The notes under the pieces are model-generated. The model saw only the letters and a list, made by a program, of their open reading frames with translations. It made no database searches and was not told where the DNA came from. From positions 1 through 14,157 of the forward strand of contig JAMCSM010000165.1 of assembly GCA_023380915.1 (NCBI GenBank): DNA of 14,157 bases, in the 5' to 3' direction. This document shows, piece by piece, positions 1-8,840 of this stretch (its first letter is position 1; each line of letters begins with the position of its first letter). Made by a program: the position numbers and the translations under genes. Origin of the DNA: Actinomycetota bacterium (GTDB lineage: Bacteria > Actinomycetota > Humimicrobiia > Humimicrobiales > Humimicrobiaceae).

Positions 1-30
1 GTGCAATTGCACTTTCTCTCAATATTTTTT
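1..30 (+). repeat. 30-bp inverted repeat arm at the window edge (partner 1150-1179 in recN)
   Basis: Bases 1-30 are an exact reverse complement of 1150-1179 inside recN. The outer 12 bp, GTGCAATTGCAC, are themselves a perfect palindrome. A 30-bp match does not arise by chance, and its position at the very edge suggests a chimeric or foldback end rather than biology. Confidence 0.8.
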
Positions 31-63
31 AAAGTATTCAAGGAAAAGCTGCTTAAATGTTGA
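1..63 (+). CDS. Partial 3' end of upstream gene, probably NAD kinase (C-terminus only)
   Basis: An open frame enters from the left edge and ends at TGA 61-63, overlapping the recN start by 7 nt. The last residues read [12 protein letters not shown], which resembles the Phe/Lys-rich C-terminal tail of bacterial NAD kinases. nadK lies directly upstream of recN in actinobacteria and many other Gram-positives. The call rests on this position and about 12 residues, so it is tentative. The first 30 nt are an exact reverse complement of part of recN, so the N-terminal part of this fragment may not be genuine. Confidence 0.4.
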   Translation: MQLHFLSIFFKVFKEKLLKC

Positions 64-1844
64 AGGAAATTGAAGTAAAAAATTTTGCATTGATCGATGA
101 TGTGACCGTAAAGTTTGGCAAAGGCCTCAATATCCTGACCGGTGAGACAGGTGCCGGTAAAACATTAATAATAGAAGCTATAAATTTTTTAATTGGTGAA
201 AGAGCTGACAGTGACCTGATAAGGGATAATGAAGATAAATTAATAGTTCAGGGATATTTTGACTTAAGTAATAATGAAAAGGCAAATAATTATTTAAAAA
301 CTGAAAATTTACTGGATGAAAATGATTCAGCAGATGATATTGCCATAACCAGAGAAATTAATAAAAATGGGAAAAACAGAGCTTTTGTAAATGGAATTTT
401 CGTTCAATTGAATATATTAAAAAATCTGGGAAAATATGTTCTGGATCTTAACGGCCAGCATGATCATCAATATTTACTCGATCAGAATACTCATATCGAT
501 ATCGTTGATGATTTCGGCGGGGAAAAAATCGATAGTTTAAAATCACAACATGCGGACAATTACGGGAAATTTTTTGAAATAAGAAAAGAACTGGAATCTT
601 TACAAAAGCAGCAAAATGAAAAAGATGAAAGGCTTTTGGCGTTAAAATACAGGCTGGATGAAATTCAAAAATTAAGCATGACGGAAAACGAAGAAGAAGA
701 ACTTGAGCAGGAAAAAAATATATTAAAAAATTATGAGAAAATTCATAATCTTTGTGGTCAGTCCCTGGATATTCTTAAAGGAACGGAAAAAAACGGTAAT
801 GAAGACTTCTCACTCAGCGATAATTCTTCAGTATTGGGAAAAAATATTACAGAACTTGCAAATATTGACAATAAGTTCCGGAAATATAGCGAGGGATTAG
901 AAGAATTCAGCATATTTATAAACGAACTTCTTCTTTTTTTGAATTCTTATATTGCAGGTCTGGAATATAGTGCAGAAAAACTTGATAAAATACAGGAAAG
1001 GCTGTACAGGATATCGGAAATTAAGAGAAAATATCAGATGGATATTTCTCAGATTAATGCATATGCAAAAAAAATAAAGCAGGAAATAGATAATTTTGAG
1101 AACCTGGATTCGGATATAACTCAAAAAAATTTTGTCTTTGAGGAAGTTAAAAAAATATTGAGAGAAAGTGCAATTGCACTTTCAGAAAAAAGAAAAGAAG
1201 TCATTAAAATTTTGGAGAATGAAGTATTTGAAGAATTATCGGACTTAAATCTTAAAAATGCTTTTTTTAAGGTTCGAAATGAAATCATAATAACAAATGA
1301 CCAAACAGCGGGAATTGAAATAAACAATAGAAGGGTTAAAATAATGGACTGCGGAATCGATTACATGGAATTTTTAATTTCACTTAATCCGGGAGAAAGT
1401 GCAAAGCCTTTAAGAAAAATTGCTTCTGGCGGAGAGATTTCCAGAATAATGCTTGCACTTAAATCAATAATAAGCAAAATAGATAATATATCTACACTTG
1501 TTTTTGACGAGATAGATACCGGAATTGGTGGTGCGACTGCAGTTACAGTTGGAAAAAAATTGCATAAGATATCAAAAAATTGCCAGGTAATTTGCATAAC
1601 GCACCTTCCCCAGATAGCTGCATTTTCTGATTATCATTATTTTATCGAAAAGTTGACTGAAAAGGGCAGAACAAAAATAAGGATAAACAGATTGGATACG
1701 GGTAATAGAGTTAAGGAAATATCAAGAATGTTAAGCGGAATGGAAGACAGTAATATTTCCGTAATGCATGCTGAAGAACTTTTGGAGCAGACTAATAGGA
1801 TCAAGAAAGACTTAAAGGAGGAAAAAGTAAAAGTTGGAAACTAA
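57..1844 (+). CDS. recN: DNA repair protein RecN (SMC-like ATPase)
   Basis: RecN is a cytoplasmic SMC-like ATPase recruited to double-strand breaks during recombinational repair. The 595-residue product is close to the usual 550-580. The N-terminal half-ATPase has a Walker A box GETGAGKT at residues 29-36 and a Q-loop-like NGQHDH at 132-137. A long charged coiled coil spans roughly residues 160-400. The C-terminal half carries the ABC signature SGGE at 457-460 and Walker B LVFDEID at 481-487. The N-terminus [14 protein letters not shown] is typical of the family. The ATG at 57 follows an AAGGA at 41-45, a somewhat long spacing; TTG at 60 is an alternative start. The 3' end overlaps pyrG by 11 nt, which suggests coupled translation. 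Identity is certain; residues 365-375 are encoded by the copy of the 30-bp inverted repeat. Confidence 0.97.
   Translation: MLKEIEVKNFALIDDVTVKFGKGLNILTGETGAGKTLIIEAINFLIGERADSDLIRDNEDKLIVQGYFDLSNNEKANNYLKTENLLDENDSADDIAITREINKNGKNRAFVNGIFVQLNILKNLGKYVLDLNGQHDHQYLLDQNTHIDIVDDFGGEKIDSLKSQHADNYGKFFEIRKELESLQKQQNEKDERLLALKYRLDEIQKLSMTENEEEELEQEKNILKNYEKIHNLCGQSLDILKGTEKNGNEDFSLSDNSSVLGKNITELANIDNKFRKYSEGLEEFSIFINELLLFLNSYIAGLEYSAEKLDKIQERLYRISEIKRKYQMDISQINAYAKKIKQEIDNFENLDSDITQKNFVFEEVKKILRESAIALSEKRKEVIKILENEVFEELSDLNLKNAFFKVRNEIIITNDQTAGIEINNRRVKIMDCGIDYMEFLISLNPGESAKPLRKIASGGEISRIMLALKSIISKIDNISTLVFDEIDTGIGGATAVTVGKKLHKISKNCQVICITHLPQIAAFSDYHYFIEKLTEKGRTKIRINRLDTGNRVKEISRMLSGMEDSNISVMHAEELLEQTNRIKKDLKEEKVKVGN
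1150..1179 (-). repeat. Partner arm of the 30-bp inverted repeat, within recN
   Basis: This arm lies in the coiled-coil part of recN and translates normally, so it is probably the genuine location of the sequence. It ends in the palindrome GTGCAATTGCAC (1168-1179). Confidence 0.8.
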
Positions 1845-3459
1845 ATTTATTTTTGTAACAGGCGGCGTCCTTTCCTCTTTAGGAAAGGGAATTTGTGCTG
1901 CTTCCCTGGGAAGACTTTTAAAATCAAGGGGATTTTCGGTCACAATCCAAAAGTTTGATCCTTATATCAATATTGATCCTGGAACAATGAATCCCTTCCA
2001 ACATGGCGAGGTTTTTGTAACTGAAGATGGAGGGGAAACTGATCTTGATCTGGGTCATTATGAAAGATTTATAGATGAAAATCTATCAAAATATAATAAT
2101 TTCACAAGTGGCAAAATTTATAAAAATGTCATCGATAAGGAAAGAAAAGGCGAATATCTCGGTGCAACCGTCCAGGTTATCCCACATGTTACCGATGAAA
2201 TAAAAGACAGTATAAAGAAGACTCTGGAAAAGAAAAAATCAGATATAATAATCACGGAAATCGGTGGAACCGTAGGTGATATTGAAAGCCTGCCTTTTCT
2301 AGAGGCAATAAGGCAATTTAAAAAAGATATAGGAAAAGAAAATGTATTGTATATCCATGTGACGTATGTCCCGTATCTAAAGACTTCAGAAGAATTAAAA
2401 ACAAAACCAACGCAACACAGCGTAAAAGAGCTAAGGAGCATAGGAATCCAGCCCGATATAATAATTTGCAGAAGCGAGGTGAAATTGAATGATGACTTAA
2501 AGAGCAAAATAAGTTTATTCTGCGATATAGAACAGGAAGCAATTGTGGATGCAGTAGATGCAAAACATTTGTATGAAGTTCCCCTTAATCTTCAGAAAGA
2601 AGGTCTCGATTCAATTGTAATGTATAAACTTAATCTAAAATATAGAGTGTCGGAAATCCAGAACTGGAAAAATCTTGTTAATGTAATTAATAATCTTGAG
2701 GGAAAAGTAACGATAGGAATTGCGGGAAAATATACTTTTTTAAAAGATGCCTATATAAGCATTGTAGAATCTTTGAATCACGGAGGTTATTTCTGCAAAA
2801 AAAATATTGACATTAAATGGATAAATTCAGAAGAACTTGAAAATGAAGATATATGCAGGGAGCTTCTTCAGGATATAGACGGAATGCTTGTTCCGGGAGG
2901 TTTTGGTGTAAGAGGAATAAATGGAAAAATAAACGCTGTAAAGTTTGCAAGAGAAAACAATATACCTTATTTTGGTATCTGCCTTGGTATGCAATGTGCA
3001 GTAGTGGAGTTTTCAAGAAACATCCTTGGGTTGCAGGATGCAAACAGTTCCGAGTTTGATAAAGATACCAAAAATCCGGTAATAGATTTGATGCTTGAGC
3101 AAAAAAATATTAATGATATGGGCGGAACAATGAGGTTGGGCAGTTATCCATGCAAACTGTTGGAAGGATCCAATGCATATAAAGCATATCAGGAAGAATT
3201 GATTTATGAAAGACACAGACATAGATACGAACTGAATAATAATTACATGGAAATGCTTGAAGCATCAGGGATGATTGTTACAGGCATATACCCGGATAAA
3301 AATCTGGCAGAAATAATTGAGATAAAAAATCATCCGTGGTTTGTAGGTGTTCAATTTCATCCTGAATTTAAATCCAGACCAGACAAGCCGCACCCATTAT
3401 TCCGGGATTTCATCTCAGCTTCTATAAATAATGCCAATTCAAAAAGGAAAAAAGATTAA
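1834..3459 (+). CDS. pyrG: CTP synthase (glutamine-hydrolysing)
   Basis: CTP synthase makes CTP from UTP, ATP and glutamine, the last step of pyrimidine nucleotide synthesis. The 541-residue length matches the E. coli enzyme (545). The N-terminal synthetase domain starts with [15 protein letters not shown] and the [15 protein letters not shown] block. The C-terminal class I glutamine amidotransferase has its nucleophile in YFGICLGMQ (Cys383) and the His509/Glu511 pair in VQFHPEF. The start is TTG at 1834, inside the end of recN, preceded by a strong AAAGGAGG at 1814-1821. No ATG would keep the conserved N-terminus. The gene lies between recN and a membrane protein gene that overlaps its 3' end. 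Confidence 0.98.
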   Translation: METKFIFVTGGVLSSLGKGICAASLGRLLKSRGFSVTIQKFDPYINIDPGTMNPFQHGEVFVTEDGGETDLDLGHYERFIDENLSKYNNFTSGKIYKNVIDKERKGEYLGATVQVIPHVTDEIKDSIKKTLEKKKSDIIITEIGGTVGDIESLPFLEAIRQFKKDIGKENVLYIHVTYVPYLKTSEELKTKPTQHSVKELRSIGIQPDIIICRSEVKLNDDLKSKISLFCDIEQEAIVDAVDAKHLYEVPLNLQKEGLDSIVMYKLNLKYRVSEIQNWKNLVNVINNLEGKVTIGIAGKYTFLKDAYISIVESLNHGGYFCKKNIDIKWINSEELENEDICRELLQDIDGMLVPGGFGVRGINGKINAVKFARENNIPYFGICLGMQCAVVEFSRNILGLQDANSSEFDKDTKNPVIDLMLEQKNINDMGGTMRLGSYPCKLLEGSNAYKAYQEELIYERHRHRYELNNNYMEMLEASGMIVTGIYPDKNLAEIIEIKNHPWFVGVQFHPEFKSRPDKPHPLFRDFISASINNANSKRKKD

Positions 3460-4156
3460 CGTTAAAGTTAAAAAAACAATCATTGCCATAAATTCCTTAC
3501 TCTTGATAATAATCATATTATTTTCTCCTTTTTCTTTTTATGTTTACAATATTAAATTTTATGAAAAATTATATGAAAAAAATGGTGTTTATAAAACACT
3601 TGACAGAAGTGATGTTGCAATATTAACTGATAGTATTATTAAATTTCTTGAATATGGACAAGATTTTAAGAGTTTTAAACTTAAAAACAACATAAATTAT
3701 TTGAACAGTGATGAAATAAGCCATTTAAAAGATGTAAAGATAGTTTTTGATAAAATATTAGTGCTGTTTTATTCAAGCATAATTTTAATAATTATATTAA
3801 CATTATTTTTAATAAGAAAAAATATATTAAGTTTTTTAAGAAGTATTAGCAGTTTCTTTGTAATTGCAGCATCCATACTTATTTCTTTTTTAATAATTTT
3901 GTATTTTCTTGGAAATAATTTTGGTTCTTTGTTTGAAAATATGCATTTAGTATTATTTCCACAGGGGAATTGGGCTTTTCCTGAAGGTTCGTTATTGATA
4001 ACATTGCTTCCATTTGGCTTTTTTTATGACTTTTTTGCCAGACTTCTTATAACTTCTTTGGTAATTTCTTTAATAATTTTATTAGCTGGTATAGCAGGTA
4101 TGGTTCTCACAAAAGAAAGTGTAAATTTAACAGAAAAGCCTAAATCTGAACCATAA
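3431..4156 (+). CDS. DUF1461/TIGR01906 integral membrane protein, Lit-like lipoprotein intramolecular transacylase
   Basis: The 241-residue protein has four predicted membrane helices, at about residues 14-38, 107-129, 140-161 and 203-227. An extracytoplasmic loop after helix 1 contains the DUF1461 signature E-x-x-H-x-x-DVK (His98), and the segment before helix 4 has [14 protein letters not shown] (His172) and [10 protein letters not shown]. This is the family of Lit, which moves an acyl chain within diacyl lipoproteins to make the lyso form; two conserved histidines are implicated in catalysis. Function here is inferred from the family. The ATG at 3431 overlaps pyrG by 29 nt and has no clear ribosome site. 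An in-frame ATT at 3455, six bases after AAGGA (3444-3448), is a possible non-standard start that would remove eight residues. The membrane protein sits in an otherwise cytoplasmic operon. Confidence 0.8.
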   Translation: MPIQKGKKINVKVKKTIIAINSLLLIIIILFSPFSFYVYNIKFYEKLYEKNGVYKTLDRSDVAILTDSIIKFLEYGQDFKSFKLKNNINYLNSDEISHLKDVKIVFDKILVLFYSSIILIIILTLFLIRKNILSFLRSISSFFVIAASILISFLIILYFLGNNFGSLFENMHLVLFPQGNWAFPEGSLLITLLPFGFFYDFFARLLITSLVISLIILLAGIAGMVLTKESVNLTEKPKSEP

Positions 4157-4195
4157 TGAAAGTACCTAAATGGATGATAAAAGGAGTATGAATAT

Positions 4196-5422
4196 ATGAG
4201 AAAAGAAAATAGATCAGACAAAGTCAGTGAATATATTAATTTAATAAATAAAGAAAGGCTGTTAAATACTTTTATTGAGCTTGCCAGAATAAAAAGCTCC
4301 TCAAAAAATGAAAAGGAGGCTGCAGATTTTGTAGCTGAAAGGCTACATAAAGCCGGGCTTGAAGTCTTAAGAGATGACTGCGGGAAAAAAATTGGATGCA
4401 GCTCCGGTAATATCATTGCCTTTTTAGGGAGCAGTAAGAGGGCTGAAACAAGATTAAGACCAGAAAAAAAAGAAAAAAATAAATATGGATTGTTAAAGGA
4501 AATTCCAATTTTTCTTGGCGCTCATCTTGATACCGTTGGGTTAAGAGGTGATGTCATACCTGTAATAAAAAAAGGCAGGATAATAAATGAGAACAAACAG
4601 TGCATTTTGGGAGGAGACGATAAAGTTGGAGTTGCAGCAATACTTGAAGCACTCAGTATTATTAAAGAAAAAAATCTTGATACAGGTGATATTTATATAA
4701 TTTTTACTGTTTCCGAAGAAATAGGAATACTGGGGGCCAAGAATCTTGACTTAAAATTTATAAAAGCGAAATATGGGTTTGTTTTTGATGGAAAAGGCGA
4801 CATCGGAACAATTTTTAATGAGGCGCCATACCATAATTCAATCGACATAAAAATAATAGGAAAAGCCTGCCATGCCGGAGTTGAACCTGAGAAAGGCATT
4901 AGTTCAATAAAAATTGCAGCACTTGCTATTTCACAGTTAAAACTGGGAAGAATAGATTATGAAACAACCTGTAATATAGGAAAAATTAACGGGGGAGTTG
5001 CAACAAATATAGTTCCTGAATTAACAGAAATCAAAGGCGAAGTCAGAAGTCTTAAAGAAGAAAAACTTGAAAAAATTACAAAAAATATTGTCTCGGTATT
5101 CAGGAAAACTGCAGATGATTATAAAGCCAGAATAAAATTTAAGATTGAAAGGGAATATGAAGGTTTTAAAATTTCCGATAATGAAATACCGGTAAGGATT
5201 GCAAAAAAAGCCATAAGTAACCTTGGTATAAAACCAAAGATAGTTTCAACCGGTGGTGGTAGTGACATAAATATTTTTAATTCAAGAGGTAAAAAAGCAA
5301 TAAATTTTTCGTCAGGCATGGAAAATGTACATTCAAACAAAGAATACGTAAAGATATCACAAATTGAAAAATTGGCTGCACTTATAATTGAGATTTGTAC
5401 AATTAATACAGAAAAATTATAA
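4196..5422 (+). CDS. M20 family metallopeptidase, PepT-like (tripeptidase-like)
   Basis: This is a cytoplasmic co-catalytic zinc aminopeptidase of the peptidase T-like group of clan MH/M20, expected to remove N-terminal residues from short peptides. The motifs are complete. GAHLDTV carries metal His110 and the Asp112 that positions it, GGDDK has the bridging Asp141, SEE has the catalytic Glu174 and metal Glu175, VFDG has Asp198, and ENVHSNKEYV has His379. The dimerisation domain lies around residues 210-325 (GKACHAG, NGGVATNIVP). A lysine-rich insertion at about residues 80-102 before the first metal site looks lineage-specific. The ATG at 4196 follows AAAGGAG (4180-4186) by nine bases. The gene lies 39 nt after the Lit-like gene, in the same operon. 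The substrate cannot be read from sequence. Confidence 0.92.
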   Translation: MRKENRSDKVSEYINLINKERLLNTFIELARIKSSSKNEKEAADFVAERLHKAGLEVLRDDCGKKIGCSSGNIIAFLGSSKRAETRLRPEKKEKNKYGLLKEIPIFLGAHLDTVGLRGDVIPVIKKGRIINENKQCILGGDDKVGVAAILEALSIIKEKNLDTGDIYIIFTVSEEIGILGAKNLDLKFIKAKYGFVFDGKGDIGTIFNEAPYHNSIDIKIIGKACHAGVEPEKGISSIKIAALAISQLKLGRIDYETTCNIGKINGGVATNIVPELTEIKGEVRSLKEEKLEKITKNIVSVFRKTADDYKARIKFKIEREYEGFKISDNEIPVRIAKKAISNLGIKPKIVSTGGGSDINIFNSRGKKAINFSSGMENVHSNKEYVKISQIEKLAALIIEICTINTEKL

Positions 5423-5460
5423 AACAATGAGAAGACTAATAAAATAAAAAGGCAGAAATA

Positions 5461-6009
5461 ATGGAAAGTAATTTATTTGAAGAAAAAATAGATTCTAAAG
5501 AAGTTTTTAAAGGTAAAATTTTGAGAGTATATTTTGACAAAGTCAGGCTTCCCAATAACAAGATTGCAACCAGAGAAAAGGTCTCCCATCCGGGAGCTGT
5601 TGCAGTTGTCCCTTTAAATGACAGAAATGAAGTTATACTGGTTAAACAATACAGGTATCCAATTAACAAAGTATTGATCGAGATTCCTGCAGGAAAACTG
5701 GACAGTAATGAATCACCGATTGTGTGTGCCGGCAGGGAATTAGAAGAGGAAGTGGGTGCAGGGGATGGAAACTTAATTCTTTTAGCTACTATATATACAT
5801 CCCCTGGATTCAGTGACGAAAAAATGAATATATATCTTGCACAAGGTTTTAAGGAAAAAGATAATAAATTAGATGATGATGAATTTCTGCATATCATGAA
5901 AATTAAATTCAATAAATGCCTGGAAATGATAAACAAGGGTGAAATTTCGGATGCAAAAAGCATAATAGGCATTTTAATGACAAGAAATTACATGAATAAA
6001 AATGATTGA
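5461..6009 (+). CDS. NUDIX hydrolase, ADP-ribose pyrophosphatase type
   Basis: The 182-residue protein contains a complete Nudix box: Gly78, Glu84 and REL-EEE-VG at residues 92-99, in the spacing G-x5-E-x7-R-E-x2-E-E-x-G. The preceding VKQYRYP and IEIPAGKLD stretches are typical of ADP-ribose pyrophosphatases, which split ADP-ribose into AMP and ribose 5-phosphate. The gene holds the same place, between pyrG and xerD, as the NUDIX gene of actinobacterial genomes. ATG at 5461 is preceded only by a weak AAAGGCAG. The 3' end overlaps xerD by 8 nt. The fold is certain; the substrate is a family-level inference. Confidence 0.92.
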   Translation: MESNLFEEKIDSKEVFKGKILRVYFDKVRLPNNKIATREKVSHPGAVAVVPLNDRNEVILVKQYRYPINKVLIEIPAGKLDSNESPIVCAGRELEEEVGAGDGNLILLATIYTSPGFSDEKMNIYLAQGFKEKDNKLDDDEFLHIMKIKFNKCLEMINKGEISDAKSIIGILMTRNYMNKND

Positions 6010-6895
6010 CCGTTATATAACACAATTCACGGATTGTTTAAGATTCGAAAAATTATTATCTGCAAATACCATTATCTCCTATAAGAGAGACCTAAATAAA
6101 TTCCGATCTTTTATAAAGAATAATAAAATTACTGATGTTACAAAAATTACGAGTATAGAGATCTTAAATTTTCTGGAAGTTTTGCATAAAAATCAAAGCG
6201 AGTCTTCAGTTTCAAGAATATTGTCGTCACTTCGAAGTTTTTATAAATATCTTGTTAGAGATGGGATATCAGATAGAAATCCGTTTTCTCAGATAAAAAA
6301 TCCAAAACTCCATGAGAAAATACTGGAAACAATAGATGAAAATGAAATGCTTAGATTTCTTGATAAAATTCCGGATTCAACAAGCCTTGAAGTAAGGGAT
6401 AAGGCTATGTTTGAATTGTTATATTCCTGTGGAATTAGAGTAAGTGAAATAGTAGGTCTGAGATTACACGATATTGACTTTGAGGAAAATTTGGTAAGAT
6501 TTACAGGTAAGGGGAATAAAGAAAGGATTGCTCCAATAGGGGAGACAGCAAAATTTTATCTTAAAAATTATCTGGATCATGCGAGGTATAATATTGAAAG
6601 GGAATTTAAAACTGATTATTTTTTTCTAAACAAAAACGGGAAAAAATTAACAAGACAGGGTTTCTGGAAAATACTGAAAAAATATGTAAAACAGCTTGGT
6701 ATTGATAAAAATTTATATCCTCATTTATTCAGGCACAGCTATGCAACCCACATGCTTGAGCGTGGTGCCGATTTAAGGATAGTTCAGGAATTACTGGGGC
6801 ACAGCAGCATATCAACCACAGAAATTTATACAAATATAAGCAAAAAACATATCAAGGATACTTATTTCAAATATCACCCCAGAAATAAAAAATAA
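6002..6895 (+). CDS. xerD: Tyrosine recombinase XerD
   Basis: This is a site-specific recombinase that resolves chromosome dimers at dif together with a partner Xer protein. At 297 residues it has the standard length. The N-terminal SAM-like DNA-binding domain covers about residues 1-90. The catalytic domain has Arg146 (CGIRVSE), Lys170 (FTGKGNKER), His241/Arg244 (PHLFRHSYATH), His267 (LLGHSSISTT) and the nucleophile Tyr276. The ATG at 6002 overlaps the end of the NUDIX gene (TGA 6007-6009), so translation is probably coupled. No excisionase, att site or phage gene lies nearby and the position is the conserved chromosomal one, so this is the housekeeping recombinase rather than a mobile integrase. 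XerC versus XerD cannot be fully separated from sequence alone. Confidence 0.93.
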   Translation: MIDRYITQFTDCLRFEKLLSANTIISYKRDLNKFRSFIKNNKITDVTKITSIEILNFLEVLHKNQSESSVSRILSSLRSFYKYLVRDGISDRNPFSQIKNPKLHEKILETIDENEMLRFLDKIPDSTSLEVRDKAMFELLYSCGIRVSEIVGLRLHDIDFEENLVRFTGKGNKERIAPIGETAKFYLKNYLDHARYNIEREFKTDYFFLNKNGKKLTRQGFWKILKKYVKQLGIDKNLYPHLFRHSYATHMLERGADLRIVQELLGHSSISTTEIYTNISKKHIKDTYFKYHPRNKK

Positions 6896-6918
6896 TTTAA
6901 TTTTCGACTTACTTATAT

Positions 6919-6947
6919 TTGCAATTTTGATTTATTTTGGTTATGGT
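6919..6947 (+). promoter_or_regulatory. Possible sigma70 promoter for the M50-trpS-scpAB-rluB block
   Basis: TTGCAA (6919-6924), a 17-nt spacer and TATGGT (6942-6947) lie in the only sizeable gap (156 nt) of the plus-strand block. The -10 forms the left arm of a perfect 6-bp inverted repeat with ACCATA (6953-6958), which could be an operator. Another short inverted repeat, AATGAT/ATCATT, lies at 6996-7015, and a run of AAAT repeats at about 6979-6996. Such boxes occur by chance in A+T-rich DNA, so this is tentative. Confidence 0.35.
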
Positions 6948-7051
6948 ATTAAACCATAGAAATTAACAGTAAATGGTAAAAATAAATAAATAAATAATGA
7001 TGGGTAATTATCATTGGTAATAACAATTATAAAAAAGTAGGTTGGTTTTTA

Positions 7052-7774
7052 ATGTTTAATAATTTAGGTCAGGAAATTATAATTTTTTTAAAACAGCTGC
7101 TGGTAGTAGCACCCGGGCTATATCTCGGTGTTATTCTTCATGAATATGCTCATGGATTTATTGCTTATAAAAGCGGCGATCCTACTGCCAGAAATATGGG
7201 AAGACTAACTTTAAACCCCTTACCCCATATTGATCTTTTTGGCAGTATATTGCTACCTTTGCTTCTGATCCTATCCGGAAGCGGAATTGTATTTGGATAT
7301 GCAAAACCTGTTCCGATAAACCCAGGCTATTTCAGGCATTATAGAAAGGGTATCAGATATTCCTCACTGGCAGGGCCTGTTATGAATTTGATAGTAGCAT
7401 TTGTGGTTGGTTCACTTTATGGGTTATTTTTTTACATATTAAAAGTTGCAAACTATCCCCTAAACAGTACTTCTGGAGGAAGCTTTGGATATCAAATTGT
7501 ATTTTTGATAAACGAAATGTTTCAAACTGCAATTTATATAAATATATTTCTTGCTATTTTCAATTTTTTACCGATACCTCCTCTTGACGGCTCAAATATT
7601 CTGGCTTCTTTTCTTCCAGGTGATGCAATGTATAAGTATTTGAGTATTGGAAGATTTGGTTTTATATTCATATTTGTTATATTGTTTCTGGGAGGCAGGA
7701 TATTCTGGGGGGCAATATCTCCAGCAATAACATTTCTTTTTAAGATGTTTACATGGTGGCGCTATATAATGTGA
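7052..7774 (+). CDS. M50 family membrane zinc metalloprotease (site-2-protease-like)
   Basis: This is a polytopic membrane protein of 240 residues in the compact bacterial S2P-like group. Helix 1 carries the zinc site HEYAH (His30, Glu31, His34). The third ligand is Asp179 in NFLPIPPLDGS (171-181). Other hydrophobic segments lie at about residues 64-82, 104-130, 148-172 and 200-222. There is no PDZ domain, unlike RseP/RIP1 proteases, and no signal peptide. The family cuts membrane-embedded substrates; the substrate here is unknown. ATG at 7052 has only a weak upstream site (TAGGTTGG). It sits before trpS and scpA, a linkage I recall from several Gram-positive genomes. Confidence 0.9.
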   Translation: MFNNLGQEIIIFLKQLLVVAPGLYLGVILHEYAHGFIAYKSGDPTARNMGRLTLNPLPHIDLFGSILLPLLLILSGSGIVFGYAKPVPINPGYFRHYRKGIRYSSLAGPVMNLIVAFVVGSLYGLFFYILKVANYPLNSTSGGSFGYQIVFLINEMFQTAIYINIFLAIFNFLPIPPLDGSNILASFLPGDAMYKYLSIGRFGFIFIFVILFLGGRIFWGAISPAITFLFKMFTWWRYIM

Positions 7775-7841
7775 ATTCTAAGACCTGTTTAATTAATATT
7801 CATTATATATCAAAGGTTACATATAAAGGAGTAATTTCAGA

Positions 7842-8822
7842 ATGAAAAAGAAGATGCTGACAGGGTTCAGACCAACAGGGAGGCTTCATCTGGGCCACTT
7901 ACATGGAAATATTAAAAATATGATTGCACATCAGAATGAATATGAAAATTTTTTCTTTTTGGTAGACTGGCATGCTCTGTCTACGGAATATCAGAACCCA
8001 AAAAATATAAAATCAAATTTAATAGATTGTGTTATCGATTTAATTTCCCTGGGCATAGATCCCGAACTTACTCATCTATACAGGCAATCCGACATTCCGG
8101 AAACTGTGGAACTTTTTTTATACTTTTCCATGATAACACCACTTTCATGGCTTGAACGATGTCCTACTTATAAAGAACAGATAAAAGAAATAAAAACAAA
8201 AGATTTATCCACTCTTGGATTCTTGTCTTACCCGGTCCTGATGGCTGCAGATATACTGATTGTAAATGCCGATATTATTCCTGTAGGTGAAGATCAGCTT
8301 CCCCATATTGAAATAACAAGGGAAATAGCAAGAAGATTTAATTTTTTATACGGTGATTATTTTAAAGAACCAGCCGACCTTCTTTCCAAAGCCACAAGAG
8401 TAGTTGGAATAGATGGAAGGAAAATGTCAAAAAGTTATGACAATGCAATATTTTTAAGTGATGATTTTTCAACTATCAAAAAAAAAGTCAGGCAAATGAT
8501 CACTGATCCGGGAAGGATACATCCGACTGATGCTGGAAATCCAAAAGTGTGCAATGTTTTTTCATATTATAAAATTTATAAAGAAAAAGGGCTTGATGAA
8601 ATTGTTGAAAGGTGCAAAAAGGGGAAAATAGGCTGTATAGCCTGTAAAGATGAAATTGCAGAAATAATTTATGAATCACTTAAGAATTTTCAGGGAAGAA
8701 GAAAAGAACTTGAAAATAACATGGATTATATATATAAAATACTGGAAGATGGTAAAAACAAAGTCAGGGAAATTGCCAGTATTACAATAAAAGATGTTAG
8801 AAAAAAAATGGGAATCGATTGA
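7842..8822 (+). CDS. trpS: Tryptophanyl-tRNA synthetase
   Basis: This class I aminoacyl-tRNA synthetase charges tRNA-Trp with tryptophan. The 326-residue length is normal. The HIGH-type motif HLGH is at residues 16-19 in GFRPTGRLHLGHLHGN and the KMSKS motif at 194-198. The GEDQLPHIEITREIARRFN block of the family is present. ATG at 7842 has a good AAAGGAG at 7825-7831. The 67-nt gap upstream is too short for a T-box leader, so there is no visible sign of tryptophan-responsive control. ScpA follows after 18 nt. Confidence 0.97.
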   Translation: MKKKMLTGFRPTGRLHLGHLHGNIKNMIAHQNEYENFFFLVDWHALSTEYQNPKNIKSNLIDCVIDLISLGIDPELTHLYRQSDIPETVELFLYFSMITPLSWLERCPTYKEQIKEIKTKDLSTLGFLSYPVLMAADILIVNADIIPVGEDQLPHIEITREIARRFNFLYGDYFKEPADLLSKATRVVGIDGRKMSKSYDNAIFLSDDFSTIKKKVRQMITDPGRIHPTDAGNPKVCNVFSYYKIYKEKGLDEIVERCKKGKIGCIACKDEIAEIIYESLKNFQGRRKELENNMDYIYKILEDGKNKVREIASITIKDVRKKMGID

Positions 8823-8840
8823 TAATAATATAATAAAGAA

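Noticed and set aside
2118..2507. 129-codon minus-strand open frame, with other long antisense frames in recN, pyrG and the M20 gene
   Set aside because: They lie entirely within genes of certain identity, have no ribosome site, and encode hydrophobic, low-complexity products typical of antisense frames in A+T-rich DNA.
4156..4191. 11-residue open frame starting in the TAATG that ends the Lit-like gene
   Set aside because: No ribosome site precedes it, it overlaps the ribosome site of the M20 gene, and nothing suggests attenuation there.
6002..6895. Phage or mobile-element integrase instead of housekeeping XerD
   Set aside because: There is no att site, excisionase or phage gene nearby, and the position after the NUDIX gene is the conserved chromosomal one.
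7775..7841. T-box or tryptophan attenuator before trpS
   Set aside because: Only 67 nt are available and no specifier loop, T-box sequence or terminator pair is visible.
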